A stretch of 64,000 nt of DNA, from contig NZ_BSSM01000011.1 in assembly GCF_030269125.1 (NCBI RefSeq), forward strand, positions 248,001-312,000, read 5' to 3'. This DNA comes from Streptomyces hygroscopicus subsp. hygroscopicus. GTDB taxonomy: Bacteria > Actinomycetota > Actinomycetes > Streptomycetales > Streptomycetaceae. A model generated the notes under the pieces. It was not told where the DNA came from. It did no database searches and saw nothing but the letters and a program-made list of their open reading frames with translations. Positions 37,351-47,395 of the stretch are shown here, piece by piece; position 1 is the stretch's first letter; every line of letters begins with the position of its first letter. A program made the translations under genes and the position numbers.

Positions 37351-38252
37351 CCCAGAAGCACACCACGCCCGACGGCCTTGTCATCGTCGACAAGCCGTCG
37401 GGCTTCACTTCGCACGACGTGGTCGCCAAGATGCGCGGGATCGCCAGGACCCGCCGCGTCGGCCACGCCGGCACCCTCGACCCGATGGCGACCGGCGTCC
37501 TGGTCCTCGGGGTCGAGCGGGCCACCAAGCTCCTCGGTCACCTCGCGCTGACCGAGAAGGAGTACCTGGGCACCGTACGCCTGGGACAGAACACCGTCAC
37601 CGACGACGCCGAGGGCGAGATCACCTCGTCCACGGACGCCTCCAAGGTGACCCGCGAGGCCATCGACGCCGGTATCGCCAAGCTGTCCGGCGACATCATG
37701 CAGGTGCCGTCCAAGGTCAGCGCCATCAAGATCGACGGCGTGCGGTCGTACAAGCGGGCCCGCGAGGGGGAGGACTTCGAGATCCCGGCCCGCCCGGTGA
37801 CCGTCTCCTCCTTCACGGTCTACGACGTCCGGGACGCGGTCGCCGAGGACGGCACACCGGTCCTGGACCTGGTCGTCTCCGTCGTCTGCTCCTCCGGCAC
37901 CTACATCCGCGCCCTCGCCCGCGACCTCGGCGCCGACCTGGGCGTGGGCGGACACCTCACCGCGCTGCGCCGCACCCGCGTCGGGCCGTACAAGCTCGAC
38001 TCGGCGAGGACGCTGGACCAGCTCCAGCAGGAGCTGACCGTGATGCCGATCGCCGAGGCCGCCTCGGCCGCCTTCCCGCGCTGGGAGGTGGACGCCCGGC
38101 GCGCCCGGCTGCTGCTGAACGGGGTCCGCCTGGAGATGCCCGACGAGTACGCGGACGCCGGTCCCGTCGCCGTGTTCGACCCCGAGGGCCGTTTCCTGGC
38201 ACTCGTGGAACTGCACAAGGGCAAGGCCAAGAGCCTGGCCGTCTTCGGCTGA
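37347..38252 (+). CDS. truB: tRNA pseudouridine(55) synthase TruB
   Basis: 301 residues. Makes pseudouridine 55 in the T loop of tRNAs. The catalytic Asp is in GHAGTLDPMATGVL (about 40-53), and the N-terminal GLVIVDKPSGFTSHDVV is the family start. The C-terminal actinobacterial extension is present (PUA-like). Coupled to rbfA. Confidence 0.97.
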   Translation: MTQKHTTPDGLVIVDKPSGFTSHDVVAKMRGIARTRRVGHAGTLDPMATGVLVLGVERATKLLGHLALTEKEYLGTVRLGQNTVTDDAEGEITSSTDASKVTREAIDAGIAKLSGDIMQVPSKVSAIKIDGVRSYKRAREGEDFEIPARPVTVSSFTVYDVRDAVAEDGTPVLDLVVSVVCSSGTYIRALARDLGADLGVGGHLTALRRTRVGPYKLDSARTLDQLQQELTVMPIAEAASAAFPRWEVDARRARLLLNGVRLEMPDEYADAGPVAVFDPEGRFLALVELHKGKAKSLAVFG

Positions 38253-38266
38253 GCGAGGGCTTACCG

Positions 38267-38315
38267 CCGTGGAGCGGCGGCCGGCACGGGGTACGCCCCC
38301 GCCGCCGCTCCACGG
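38267..38315 (+). terminator. Terminator after truB
   Basis: CCGTGGAGCGGCGGC (38267-38281) pairs perfectly with 38301-38315, 19-base loop, 14 bases after the stop. Confidence 0.75.
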
Positions 38316-38494
38316 TCCCCCCTCTTCCCCCTCCCTAGGGTTATCCAGCAGCCCCCGCCAATTCACCCGTCCGGGCAGGCGCTCGGAGTGAACCGGGGGA
38401 GCGGAAGGGGGCGCGTTCCATGACGGGGCCGCCCTGCCGATCATCACCCGCCTACCGTCACCACAGGCACGGGCAAGGGTGGGAAGGCAGGACG

Positions 38495-41400
38495 ATGACG
38501 GCAGGAGACCCGCGAACCGGCAGCGCCCGCGGGGCTACGGCGCACGGCACGGGTGGCATGGCGGACGCGACGGGACCGACGGGCGTCCCGGCGGACAGGA
38601 CGCGGGGCGCGAGGGTGCTCCCGGCTCCCCGCCGGCACCCTGTGGACGCCTTGGACGGCCCTCGGCACCCGGCGGACGCCCTCGACACCCGGCGGGCCCC
38701 GGCGCAGGCCCCCGACATCCGCCGGACGAACGCCACCACCCGCACCCCCGACCCCCTGGTCCACCTCCACGACCCCGCCGGCCGCCCACGCGGCACCGGA
38801 TTCCTCGTGGACCACCACGGCACCCTCCTCACCAGCCACGAAGCCGTCGACGGCCTCGACCGGCTGGTGCTGCGCGCCGGGGACCGCACCCGTGTGGTCG
38901 CCGCCGCGGACATCACCGCGCTGCCCGCCCGGAACCTGGCCCTGGTGCGCACCGAGGGCCTGGACGTGCCCCCGCTGCCGCTGGCCACCCGGGAGGACGT
39001 CGAGGCGGGTACCTATGTGCGCATCGCCGCCGGGTGCTGGCGCGAGGCGCGGGTGCTGGCCACCACCGAGGTGTCCTACGGCCGCCACCTCCTCGGCGAC
39101 GCGCTGGAACTGGCCATCGGGACGGCCGGCCGGGACGCGCTGCGGCCCGGGGGCGGGGCGGCGGGCGGACCCGTGGTGGACGCCCGCACGGGCGCCGTCC
39201 TCGGCGTCCTCGGCACCGTCCTGCGCGCCCCGCACCGCGACGCCGGTTTCGCGGTGCCGCCGAGGGCCGCCGACGGCCCCCTCGCCGAACTGCTCGCCCG
39301 CAACGCGGCCACCGTGCCCGCGTACGGCGCCGACCTCAACCCCGCCGGCGTCCTGGAGCTGACCGCCACCTCGGTGGGCCAGGACGGACCGCCGAGGCCC
39401 CTGGTCCAGCCGGTCGAACGCGCCGCGGCGGCGGAGGCCCTGGCCGACTTCGCGGACGGCGACCGGCCCGTCCTCGGCCTCGTCGGCGCACCGGGCAGCG
39501 GTCGTACGACGGAACTCGCGGCGTTCGCCGCCCGCAGGGGCCGCGCGGCCGCGCCGACGCTGTGGCTGCGCGGCGCCGACCTGGAGGGGACCGACGGCTC
39601 GGTGGCCGACGCGGCGCGCCGCGCCCTGGAACGGGCCGCCCGCATCATCGCCGCCGCCCGCCACCTCGACCTCCCCGACCTCGGCGACCTCACGCCCGAG
39701 CACCTCGCCGCCCGCGCCGGCGGACCTCTCCTGCTCCTCCTCGACGGCCCGGAGGAGATGCCCCCCGCGCTGGCCCACCGCCTTCCCGAGTGGAGCGGGG
39801 CCACCGTCGCCTGGCTCCGGGAGACCGGCACCCGCCTGGTGGTGGCCTGCCGGGAGGAGTACTGGGAGCACGCCGGGTTCTCCTCGTCCGACGTACGCAC
39901 CACGCGACTGGGCGACCTCGACGCCGAGGAGGCCGACGGGGCGCGGGTGCGGTACGGGATCCCCGAGGGACTGCTCGCCGGACGGGACGCCCGGCATCCG
40001 CTCACCCTGCGGCTGCTGTCCGAGGTGTGGGCCGCGCTGCGGACGGCGCCGTACACCCGTCCCGTCGACCGGCACGAGGTGTTCGCGGCCCACCTCGACC
40101 TGATGTGCCTGCGCGTCGCGGTGCGACTCGCCGCCGAGCGGGGGCTGCGGGGCACCGCCGTACGCCGGCTCGCCGCACGGGTCGCCGGACAGGTGCACGA
40201 GGCCGCCCGGCGGGGACTCGGCTCCGGACAGGGGGAGTTGGACCGCGCGTCCTTCGAGGCGGTGTTCCCGTGGGGGCCGGCCCCCGACCGGCTCGGCGGC
40301 GGCACCGGCTGGGCCTCCGCCGTGCTGGCCGAGGGCCTGCTCGTCCCGGCCGGCCGCGGCTACCGCTTCGCCCACGAGGAACTGGCCGACTGGCTCCAGG
40401 GCATGCACCTCGACCTGGACGAGGCCGTGCACGTCCTGGTGCACCGTGCCCGGCAGGAGGACGCCGTACCCGTACCGCGCCATCGCGTCGGGCCCGTCGT
40501 CCAGGCCCTGCTGCACCTCGACCGCCGCCAGGAGACCCGTCAACTCTCCTTCCGCTTGCGTGAGTTGGTGGACGCCCTGGACCTCGACACCGGCTCCTGG
40601 TGGGCCGCCCGGCTGCTCGCCGAAACCCTGTCGAAGGTGCCGGACGCGACGCCGTACACCGAGGTGCTGCGGCTGCTCGCCGAGCGCGTCGTGGTCTGGC
40701 GGCGCGAACGGCGTCCGGTCCCCGAGGAGTTCGGCCCCGGCTATTGGACCGGCCTGCCCGTGCCCGCCGCCGAACGGCTGGACCTGCTGCGCCGGCTCGT
40801 CCTCGCCGACCCCGCGGCGGGCGCGCCCGGCGAGCGGTACCTCGACGCCGTGGCCCGGCTGCTGGCCGCCGCACCCGGTGCCGTACAGCCGCACCTGACG
40901 CGGTGGTTCGAGGACGAGCGGCCGTTGCCCGCGGCCCCGCACGCGACCGTGGCGACCGCCGCGCAGGCCCTGCTGCACACCCATCGGCACGGTGCCCTGG
41001 ACGGGTTGACCGAGGCGCTGGCCGCGAGCAGCCACCAGCACGCGGAGGAACTCCTCACCGTCCTCGCCGAGGAGGAGCCGACGGCGCTGTGCCGGGCCGT
41101 CGACCGCTGGGTGCACGACGAGCGGCCCGCCCGGCACACGGCCGCCGTGACGCTCGCGCTGCGCGCCGCCCCGCACCTGCGCACGGCCGCGGACCGCGAG
41201 CGGCTGTGCCGCGTGGCGGCCGCCGTGCTCGCCCGCCCCGCCGACCACGCCCTGCACGGCGGCGCGCTCGCCCTGCTGGCCGGCGACCCGGGCACCCGCG
41301 ACCGGCACCTGGCGCAGGCGCTGCGCCACTTCGCCGAGGGCGACCCGCTCATCCCCGCGACCGCCCTGCTCCCCGCCCTGACCACCCACCCCGAACCGGT

Positions 41401-42037
41401 CCTGGACGCCTTCCGGACCCGGCTGCGCGGCCCGCACCGGGAGGCCGCCGGCTGTCTGCGCCGCCTCCTTTCCGACGTCACCACCCCGGCCCTCGCGCGT
41501 GCCGCCGCGACCCTGCTGCGGGAGGCGGTACGACCCCACCCGGAGACCGCCGGCCGGGTCGCCACCGCCGTCGACCGCCGCCTGGATCAGGGTCCCGCCG
41601 CCCGACCGGTCCTGTTCCCCCTGGTCACCGGGCTGCTCCGGGAGGGCCCGGAACCGCTGCGGGCCGCCCTCGCCACCGTCCTCGCCGCCCCGGGCACCCG
41701 CGCCTCCCGCCCGCTGCGCCGCGAACTCCTGGACTTCCTGATCGGCCGCGAGCGGGAGCCGTCCGTCCTGGACGCCGTCCTGTACGCGGCGGCGTCGAGC
41801 GACAGCGACGAGGAGGTGCGCGCCCTCGTCCACCGCGCCGGACTGCTCCTCGGCCGCACCCCCGAGGGCGCCACCCGCTTCGACCGCGCCCTGGTCGACC
41901 TCGGCCGGCACGTCCCCGGCTTCGCCGTCCGGATGACCCGCTGGCTCGCCGACGCCCCGGACGAATGGGCCGCCGTGGTGGGCCCCAGCACGCGCCGCAC
42001 CCTGGAGAACCTCGCGGGCGCGCGCGTACCGGCCTGA
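38495..42037 (+). CDS. Trypsin-like pseudoprotease fused to STAND-type NTPase
   Basis: 1180 residues from ATG 38495, after GAAGGCAG; an in-frame ATG at 38420 lacks support. Residues 90-290 have a trypsin fold pattern (GTGFLVDHHGTLLTSHEAVD). His115 is kept, but the Asp position reads N147 (ARNLALVRTE) and the Ser position in G-x-S-G-G-P is Ala223 (GGGAAGGPVVD). So the triad is broken. An NTPase follows: Walker A GAPGSGRTT (about 331-339), Walker B LLLLLDGPEE (about 412-421), then a winged-helix region and about 600 residues of helical repeats (HEAT/Leu-rich-like). This is STAND architecture, a sensor/effector ATPase. It sits alone between truB and ribF; function unknown. Confidence 0.8.
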   Translation: MTAGDPRTGSARGATAHGTGGMADATGPTGVPADRTRGARVLPAPRRHPVDALDGPRHPADALDTRRAPAQAPDIRRTNATTRTPDPLVHLHDPAGRPRGTGFLVDHHGTLLTSHEAVDGLDRLVLRAGDRTRVVAAADITALPARNLALVRTEGLDVPPLPLATREDVEAGTYVRIAAGCWREARVLATTEVSYGRHLLGDALELAIGTAGRDALRPGGGAAGGPVVDARTGAVLGVLGTVLRAPHRDAGFAVPPRAADGPLAELLARNAATVPAYGADLNPAGVLELTATSVGQDGPPRPLVQPVERAAAAEALADFADGDRPVLGLVGAPGSGRTTELAAFAARRGRAAAPTLWLRGADLEGTDGSVADAARRALERAARIIAAARHLDLPDLGDLTPEHLAARAGGPLLLLLDGPEEMPPALAHRLPEWSGATVAWLRETGTRLVVACREEYWEHAGFSSSDVRTTRLGDLDAEEADGARVRYGIPEGLLAGRDARHPLTLRLLSEVWAALRTAPYTRPVDRHEVFAAHLDLMCLRVAVRLAAERGLRGTAVRRLAARVAGQVHEAARRGLGSGQGELDRASFEAVFPWGPAPDRLGGGTGWASAVLAEGLLVPAGRGYRFAHEELADWLQGMHLDLDEAVHVLVHRARQEDAVPVPRHRVGPVVQALLHLDRRQETRQLSFRLRELVDALDLDTGSWWAARLLAETLSKVPDATPYTEVLRLLAERVVVWRRERRPVPEEFGPGYWTGLPVPAAERLDLLRRLVLADPAAGAPGERYLDAVARLLAAAPGAVQPHLTRWFEDERPLPAAPHATVATAAQALLHTHRHGALDGLTEALAASSHQHAEELLTVLAEEEPTALCRAVDRWVHDERPARHTAAVTLALRAAPHLRTAADRERLCRVAAAVLARPADHALHGGALALLAGDPGTRDRHLAQALRHFAEGDPLIPATALLPALTTHPEPVLDAFRTRLRGPHREAAGCLRRLLSDVTTPALARAAATLLREAVRPHPETAGRVATAVDRRLDQGPAARPVLFPLVTGLLREGPEPLRAALATVLAAPGTRASRPLRRELLDFLIGREREPSVLDAVLYAAASSDSDEEVRALVHRAGLLLGRTPEGATRFDRALVDLGRHVPGFAVRMTRWLADAPDEWAAVVGPSTRRTLENLAGARVPA

Positions 42038-42177
42038 CACCGCCTCCGAGCTGCTCCGGGGACGTGCGCCCGGTCACAGCGCCCCTACCGATGCGGGCCC
42101 CGGGCACCCGGCATGGCACCCTTAGACCTGCACAATCGTCAAGGTAGACACGGACACGGGTTCGAGGAGCGGTCACA

Positions 42178-43125
42178 GTGCAGCGCTGGCGTGGCTTGGA
42201 GGACATCCCCGAGGACTGGGGGCGCAGCGTCGTCACCATCGGTTCCTACGACGGTGTCCACCGCGGCCACCAGCTGATCATCAGGCACGCCGTCGAGCGC
42301 GCGCGCGAGCTGGGCGTCCCGGCCGTCGTCGTCACCTTCGACCCGCACCCGAGCGAGGTCGTCCGCCCCGGCAGCCACCCGCCGCTGCTCGCCCCGCACC
42401 ACCGCCGCTGCGAGCTGATGGCCGAGCTGGGCGTCGACGCGGTGCTGATCCTCCCCTTCACCAGCGAGTTCTCCAAGCTGTCGCCCGCCGACTTCGTGGT
42501 CAAGGTCCTGGTCGACAAACTGCACGCCAAGGCGGTCGTGGAGGGCCCGAACTTCCGCTTCGGCCACAAGGCGGCCGGCAACGTGGAGTTCCTCACCGAC
42601 CAGGGCAAGGTCTACGACTTCGAGGTCGAGGTCATCGACCTGTACGTGTCCGGCGCGGCCGGCGGCGGCCTGCCGTTCTCCTCGACCCTGACCCGCCGCC
42701 TGGTCGCCGAGGGCGACGTCGAGGGCGCCCGCGAGATCCTGGGCCGCCCGCACCGGGTGGAGGGTGTCGTCGTACGCGGCGCCCAGCGCGGCCGTGAGCT
42801 GGGCTTCCCCACGGCGAACGTCGAGACGCTGACGCACACCGCCATCCCCGCCGACGGTGTGTACGCCGGTTACCTGCACGCCCAGGGCGAGATCATGCCG
42901 GCCGCGATCTCGGTGGGCACCAACCCGCAGTTCGACGGCACCGAGCGCACGGTGGAGGCGTACGCCATCGACCGCGTCGGCCTGGACCTGTACGGCCTGC
43001 ACGTCGCCGTCGACTTCCTCGCCTACGTCCGCGGCCAGGCGAAGTTCGACTCGCTGGAGGCGCTGCTGGAGCAGATGGCCGCGGACGTGAAGCGGTGCAG
43101 GGAGATCGTCGCGGCCGAGGGCTAA
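42178..43125 (+). CDS. ribF: Bifunctional riboflavin kinase/FAD synthetase
   Basis: 315 residues from GTG 42178. Makes FMN and FAD. The N-terminal FAD synthetase domain has TIGSYDGVHRGHQLII (about 19-34) and TFDPHP (about 57). The C-terminal kinase has GRELGFPTANVE (about 204-215) and PADGVYAGY. Length is normal. The gap of 140 bases before it contains no gene. Confidence 0.97.
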   Translation: MQRWRGLEDIPEDWGRSVVTIGSYDGVHRGHQLIIRHAVERARELGVPAVVVTFDPHPSEVVRPGSHPPLLAPHHRRCELMAELGVDAVLILPFTSEFSKLSPADFVVKVLVDKLHAKAVVEGPNFRFGHKAAGNVEFLTDQGKVYDFEVEVIDLYVSGAAGGGLPFSSTLTRRLVAEGDVEGAREILGRPHRVEGVVVRGAQRGRELGFPTANVETLTHTAIPADGVYAGYLHAQGEIMPAAISVGTNPQFDGTERTVEAYAIDRVGLDLYGLHVAVDFLAYVRGQAKFDSLEALLEQMAADVKRCREIVAAEG

Positions 43126-43201
43126 CCCCGCTCGCTTCCCGCTTCCCGCTTCTCGCTTCCCGGTCTCTGTTCCCCGCTTCCTGTTTCGTCTCTCACGACG
43201 G

Positions 43202-43242
43202 CGAAAGGGCGGCCGGTGCGTGGCGCACCGGCCGCCCTTTCG
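43202..43242. terminator. 19-bp bidirectional terminator
   Basis: Arms 43202-43220 and 43224-43242 match perfectly over 19 bases with a three-base loop, between ribF (plus) and the EspI-like gene (minus, stop at 43260). Upstream of it, 43131-43160 is a CGCTTCC-type short repeat. Confidence 0.85.
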
Positions 43243-43259
43243 TCATGCCGCGAGTGGTG

Positions 43260-46200
43260 CTACGGCTGCTGCGGGGGCTGGCCCTGGGGGTAGGGCTGGC
43301 CCGGACCCTGCGGGTACGGCCCGCCCTGCTGCGGGGGGTAGGGCTGCCGGCCCGGCTGCTGCTGTTGCTGCTGGGGCGGGTAGGGCTGCGGGCCCTGGGG
43401 CGGGTAGGGCTGGCCAGGCTGCCCGGGGTACTGCTGGCCGGGAACCTGCTGTCCGGGGATCTGCGGTCCCGGGCCCTGGGGGTAGGGCTGGCCCGGCATC
43501 TGCTGGCCCGGCATCGGCGGGGCGGCCACCGGTGGCGGGTTGCCGTCGCTGGTCCACAGGCCGTGCGCCTGCTGGTGCCGCACGAAGTCCTCGGCGATCA
43601 TCGCGGCGAGGTTGAAGTACGCCTCGCGGGTGCGCGGCCGCATCATGTCGAGGTCCACCTCGGCACCGGCGGCCAGGTGCTCGTCGAAGGGCACGACCAC
43701 GACCCCGCGGGTGCGCGTCTCGAAGTGCGACACGATGTCCTCGACCTTGATCATCTTGCCGGTCTCGCGCACCCCGGAGATCACCGTCAGCGAGCGGGAG
43801 ACCAGGTCGGAGTACCCGTGCGCGGCCAGCCAGTCCAGCGTCGTGCTGGCGCTGGACGCACCGTCCACGGACGGCGTCGAGATGATGATCAGCTGGTCGG
43901 CGAGGTCGAGCACCCCGCGCATGGCGCTGTACAGCAGGCCGGTGCCCGAGTCGGTGAGGATGATCGGGTACTGGCGGCCGAGCACGTCGATCGCGCGCCG
44001 GTAGTCCTCGTCGTTGAACGTGGTCGAGACGGCCGGGTCCACGTCGTTGGCGATGATCTCCAGACCGGAGGGCGCCTGCGAGGTGAACCGGCGGATGTCC
44101 ATGTACGAGTTCAGGTACGGGATCGCCTGGACGAGGTCGCGGATGGTGGCCCCGGTCTCCCGGCGCACCCGTCGGCCCAGCGTGCCGGCGTCCGGGTTGG
44201 CGTCGATGGCGAGGATCTTGTCCTGCCGCTCGGTGGCGAGGGTGGAGCCCAGCGCGGTGGTCGTGGTGGTCTTGCCGACGCCGCCCTTGAGGCTGATGAC
44301 GGCGATCCGGTAGCAGGACAGCACGGGCGTGCGGATCAGCTCCAGCTTCCGCTGCCGCTCGGCCTCCTCCTTCTTGCCGCCCAGCTTGAACCGGGACCCG
44401 CCCGCGGCCGGCCGCCCGCTCCGCGCCTTCTGCCGACGGTTGTTCAGCAGCCGGTCCGCGGACAGCTCCACGGCCGCGGTGTAACCCAGCGGCGCGGCAC
44501 CGGGGTTGGTGGGCTGCCGCTGGTCGTGCTGGACGGGCTGCGGCCAGGCGGCCCCGGCGCGGGGGTCGACGGCGGGCTGGGGGGCGTCGGGCTGCTGCGG
44601 CGCCTGCGGCGCTTGCTGTGCCTGCTGCGGGAAGCCGTAGCCGCCCTGCTGCGGGGGGTTGTTGGTCTGGGGGAAGCCGTAACCGCCCTGCGGAGCGGGG
44701 CCGTTTGCGGGTCCGGGCGGCGGGAAGCCGTAACCGGCCTGCGGTGCGTGGGCGTTGGGAGCCGCTTGGGGCTGGGGCTGGGGCTGGGGCTGGGGCTGGG
44801 GTGCCGGGGGCTGGGGGAAGCCGTAGCCACCGGCCGCGGCGGGTCCGCCCTGGTTCGGCTGCGGCACGCCCTGGGGGCCCGGCTGGGCGGGGGGCGTGGG
44901 CATGCCCGGGTGGTGGGGCTGGGCGGCGTGGTCCGGCTGCGGGGGCCGGCCGGGCTGGTTCCCCTGGTTCCACGCGGCGGGCGCGGGCTGCGGGGCCTGT
45001 GGCTGGAAGAACGGCTGTCCCTGTACCTGCCCGTGCGGGGGAGCGGGCTGCTGCGGTACGGCCTGCGGGGGCATGGGCTGCTGAGGCCCGCCCTGCTGCG
45101 GCATGGGCTGTGGCATGGGCTGCTGCGCGGGCCACTGGGCCGCGGGAGCCGGGGCGGCGGGCTGGTACGACGGGGGCAACGGGGGCACGCCGTTCTGCGG
45201 CGCGGGCGGGGGCGTCCACGCGGACGGGAAGTCCTGCGGCACCGGGGGAGCGGGGTGGGCGGCGGCGTCCTGCGGAGCCGCGTCCCGCGGAGCCGCGTCC
45301 TGCGGGGCGGTGTCGGGGACAACGGCGTCCTGGGGAGCGTCCTGGACGCCCGCGGGGGCCTCCTCCTGCTCGGCCCCGTCCTGACCGGAGGCTTCCGGGG
45401 TGGCGTCCGCGTCCACGGCGTCCGAGACGTCGCTCGTCCCCGCGCCGGTCGCATCCGCGTGCGCGTCCGGGTCCGCGCCCTCGGCCGAGGAGGCTCCCTC
45501 GCCCTTCTCGGCCGCCGCGCCGCCGTCCGCCCCGGCCGGGTCTCCGCCCGCACCGGAACCGGCGGCGGAGGCACCGTCCTCGGAGCCCTCCGCCCCGGAC
45601 GTGGGCCTGGACCGGTCCTCGGCCTCGGTCTCGGCGGCCGCCTCCTTCTGCAGGGCGGCGGCGCGCTCGGCGATCTCGGCCATCTCGCGCTTCAGGGCGA
45701 CGGCGGAGAACCGCATGGTCGCCCCGCTCTCCAGGTCACCGTTGTCGCTCTCGGGCGCGACAGGCGAAGCCTCGGGCCGGACGGGCGGGACCTGCGGCTG
45801 CTCCGGCTGCTGCAACTCGAAACCGTCGGGCAGCCTGGGCATCGCAGGCGCGTCACCGAGCGGCTGCGCGGGCTGCGGTGGCGCCGGCGGGACCGGCGGC
45901 GGGAACGAGGTCCCCTGCGGCGGCGTACCGACGGGCGGGGCGCCGACGGCAGGGGCACCGACCGGCGTCCCCGCGGGCGGGGTGCCCCCCGGCGTCGTAC
46001 CGACCGGTGGCGGCGTCGTCCCGGTCTCCGGCCCGGACGTCCCCGTACTCCCCGACGGGGAGAACGACGGAAGCCCCGCCCCGCCCGAGGTCCCCGACCC
46101 GTCGCCGGTGCCCTGCCGGGCGTAGCCGCCGGCGCCCCCGTTCGAGCCGCCGGAGCCCGCCGTGCCGGACGCGTTCTGCGTGTACCAGGCCGGGGGAGCG

Positions 46201-46304
46201 TAGTCGATGGTGAACTCGCCGGTGGTCTCGACGGCCTCCGCGTCGGGCTGGTCATCGCCGGGTGTGGCCCAGCCCCCGCGCGTCCCGTCCCGATCGCTGC
46301 TCAC
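43260..46304 (-). CDS. EspI-like ParA/MinD ATPase of type VII secretion
   Basis: 1014 residues from GTG 46304, directly after AGGAGG. The first 620 residues are Pro/Gln/Gly/Ala rich low-complexity. A MinD/ParA ATPase domain follows: deviant Walker A SLKGGVGKTTTT (about 665-676), LAIDANPDAGTLGRR (about 700), and ILTDSGTG. The last 90 residues are Gln/Pro/Gly/Tyr repeats. This is the layout of mycobacterial EspI, which modulates ESX-1 in response to ATP. It may regulate the secretion machine here. Last gene of the minus-strand eccE unit, though 311 bases separate it from the preceding gene. Confidence 0.88.
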   Translation of the reverse strand: MSSDRDGTRGGWATPGDDQPDAEAVETTGEFTIDYAPPAWYTQNASGTAGSGGSNGGAGGYARQGTGDGSGTSGGAGLPSFSPSGSTGTSGPETGTTPPPVGTTPGGTPPAGTPVGAPAVGAPPVGTPPQGTSFPPPVPPAPPQPAQPLGDAPAMPRLPDGFELQQPEQPQVPPVRPEASPVAPESDNGDLESGATMRFSAVALKREMAEIAERAAALQKEAAAETEAEDRSRPTSGAEGSEDGASAAGSGAGGDPAGADGGAAAEKGEGASSAEGADPDAHADATGAGTSDVSDAVDADATPEASGQDGAEQEEAPAGVQDAPQDAVVPDTAPQDAAPRDAAPQDAAAHPAPPVPQDFPSAWTPPPAPQNGVPPLPPSYQPAAPAPAAQWPAQQPMPQPMPQQGGPQQPMPPQAVPQQPAPPHGQVQGQPFFQPQAPQPAPAAWNQGNQPGRPPQPDHAAQPHHPGMPTPPAQPGPQGVPQPNQGGPAAAGGYGFPQPPAPQPQPQPQPQPQAAPNAHAPQAGYGFPPPGPANGPAPQGGYGFPQTNNPPQQGGYGFPQQAQQAPQAPQQPDAPQPAVDPRAGAAWPQPVQHDQRQPTNPGAAPLGYTAAVELSADRLLNNRRQKARSGRPAAGGSRFKLGGKKEEAERQRKLELIRTPVLSCYRIAVISLKGGVGKTTTTTALGSTLATERQDKILAIDANPDAGTLGRRVRRETGATIRDLVQAIPYLNSYMDIRRFTSQAPSGLEIIANDVDPAVSTTFNDEDYRRAIDVLGRQYPIILTDSGTGLLYSAMRGVLDLADQLIIISTPSVDGASSASTTLDWLAAHGYSDLVSRSLTVISGVRETGKMIKVEDIVSHFETRTRGVVVVPFDEHLAAGAEVDLDMMRPRTREAYFNLAAMIAEDFVRHQQAHGLWTSDGNPPPVAAPPMPGQQMPGQPYPQGPGPQIPGQQVPGQQYPGQPGQPYPPQGPQPYPPQQQQQQPGRQPYPPQQGGPYPQGPGQPYPQGQPPQQP

Positions 46305-46615
46305 AGTTCCTCCTGGTGTGGTCGAGCACCCTCATACCGTGCCGGGGCGACCATGTCGTGTCGTTCGAGTCGTCCGTAGTCGTCAGGGGCAGTCCGATCC
46401 ACGGGTCCTGCCATCACGCCCGCTCCCAGCCTAATCACCACGAGCCGCCCCTCGGCAGGCCCGCCCGCCTGTCGGCTCGCGCACACCGGCTCGGAAGGCA
46501 TGGCGAAGCCCCCCGCCCGCTCCGCGAGTTGTCGCACGAAAACGGGAGCAACCGGAAGGGAGGCGACGAACGGGAAAGGGAGGGAGGACGAACAGACGCC
46601 ACAGGCGCGGGCGAT
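46305..46615. other. Gap before the EspI-like gene
   Basis: 311 bases without a supported gene between the stop of the upstream minus-strand gene and the EspI-like start. It contains the AGGAGG site at the 46305 end and could hold a promoter; no terminator or long repeat was seen. Confidence 0.5.
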
Positions 46616-47395
46616 TCAGTCCATGCGTCGCGGCGTGCCCAGCAACCCGGTCTCGGCGTCCGTCGGTTGGGTCAGCACGTACTGCCGATCCCGGTCGGTG
46701 CACCAGAGGGTGACGCCGTCCGGGAGGGCCGGCAGCGACTCCACCTCGGTACGGGTGAGCCCCATGGTGCGGCCGAGTTCGGCGGCCTCGTCGGGCGAGA
46801 CCCGCTGGATGCCGGCGAGCCGCGCCTGACGCAGCAACCGGGGCGCCACCGGGCTGAGGTACGGCAGCAGGGTCAGCACCGACTGCCAGGGCCCGGCCAC
46901 CACACGGCCGCGTGGGGGCCGCATACCGCAGTCCCGGACCACCAGGACCGGCGTACCGGCCGAGGCGCCCTGCGGGGGGACCCGTCCGACGTCGTACACG
47001 GCCAGTCCGTTCTGCCCGCCGCCCATGGCGTGCACCATCTGCATCCAGGCCTGCGGGCGGCCGGTCTCCACGGCCACGCGGGCACCGGTGGCAGCCGAGC
47101 GCAGCGCCAGCACCTGCGCGGTCCACAGGCCGCCGATCAGCACGACGTCGTACGGCGTGGGCCGGTTGATGCCGAGGACGGCCGGCTGGCCCTCGGCGTC
47201 CACGCCGGCCACCACGCCGTCGTCGCCGATGGGCAGGGCGAGGGTGTCCAGCACCCGCGCGGGCAACGCGTGCCGGCCGTGCCGGGGGCCCAGCAGACCC
47301 AGTCCGTGCCGCAGCCGCTCGCCGAGGCCGCGCGGTCCGGAGCCGGCCACCGCCGGCTGCCACGTGTCGGGGGAAGCCGTGGGAATCGTCGTCAC
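46616..47395 (-). CDS. Conserved type VII locus protein, function unknown
   Basis: 259 residues from GTG 47395, overlapping the eccE stop in GTGA. No transmembrane helix or signal peptide. It has regular alpha/beta-like content (PYDVVLIGGLWTAQVLALRS) and a C-terminal TRTEVESLPALPDGVTLWCT. I know this gene as a neighbour of eccE in streptomycetes but have no function for it; it may be a cytoplasmic partner of EccE. Confidence 0.75.
   Translation of the reverse strand: MTTIPTASPDTWQPAVAGSGPRGLGERLRHGLGLLGPRHGRHALPARVLDTLALPIGDDGVVAGVDAEGQPAVLGINRPTPYDVVLIGGLWTAQVLALRSAATGARVAVETGRPQAWMQMVHAMGGGQNGLAVYDVGRVPPQGASAGTPVLVVRDCGMRPPRGRVVAGPWQSVLTLLPYLSPVAPRLLRQARLAGIQRVSPDEAAELGRTMGLTRTEVESLPALPDGVTLWCTDRDRQYVLTQPTDAETGLLGTPRRMD

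Noticed and set aside
38444..42040. Minus-strand open frame of about 1200 codons opposite the STAND gene
   Set aside because: Gly/Gln-rich composition typical of an antisense frame; the plus-strand protein has clear domains.
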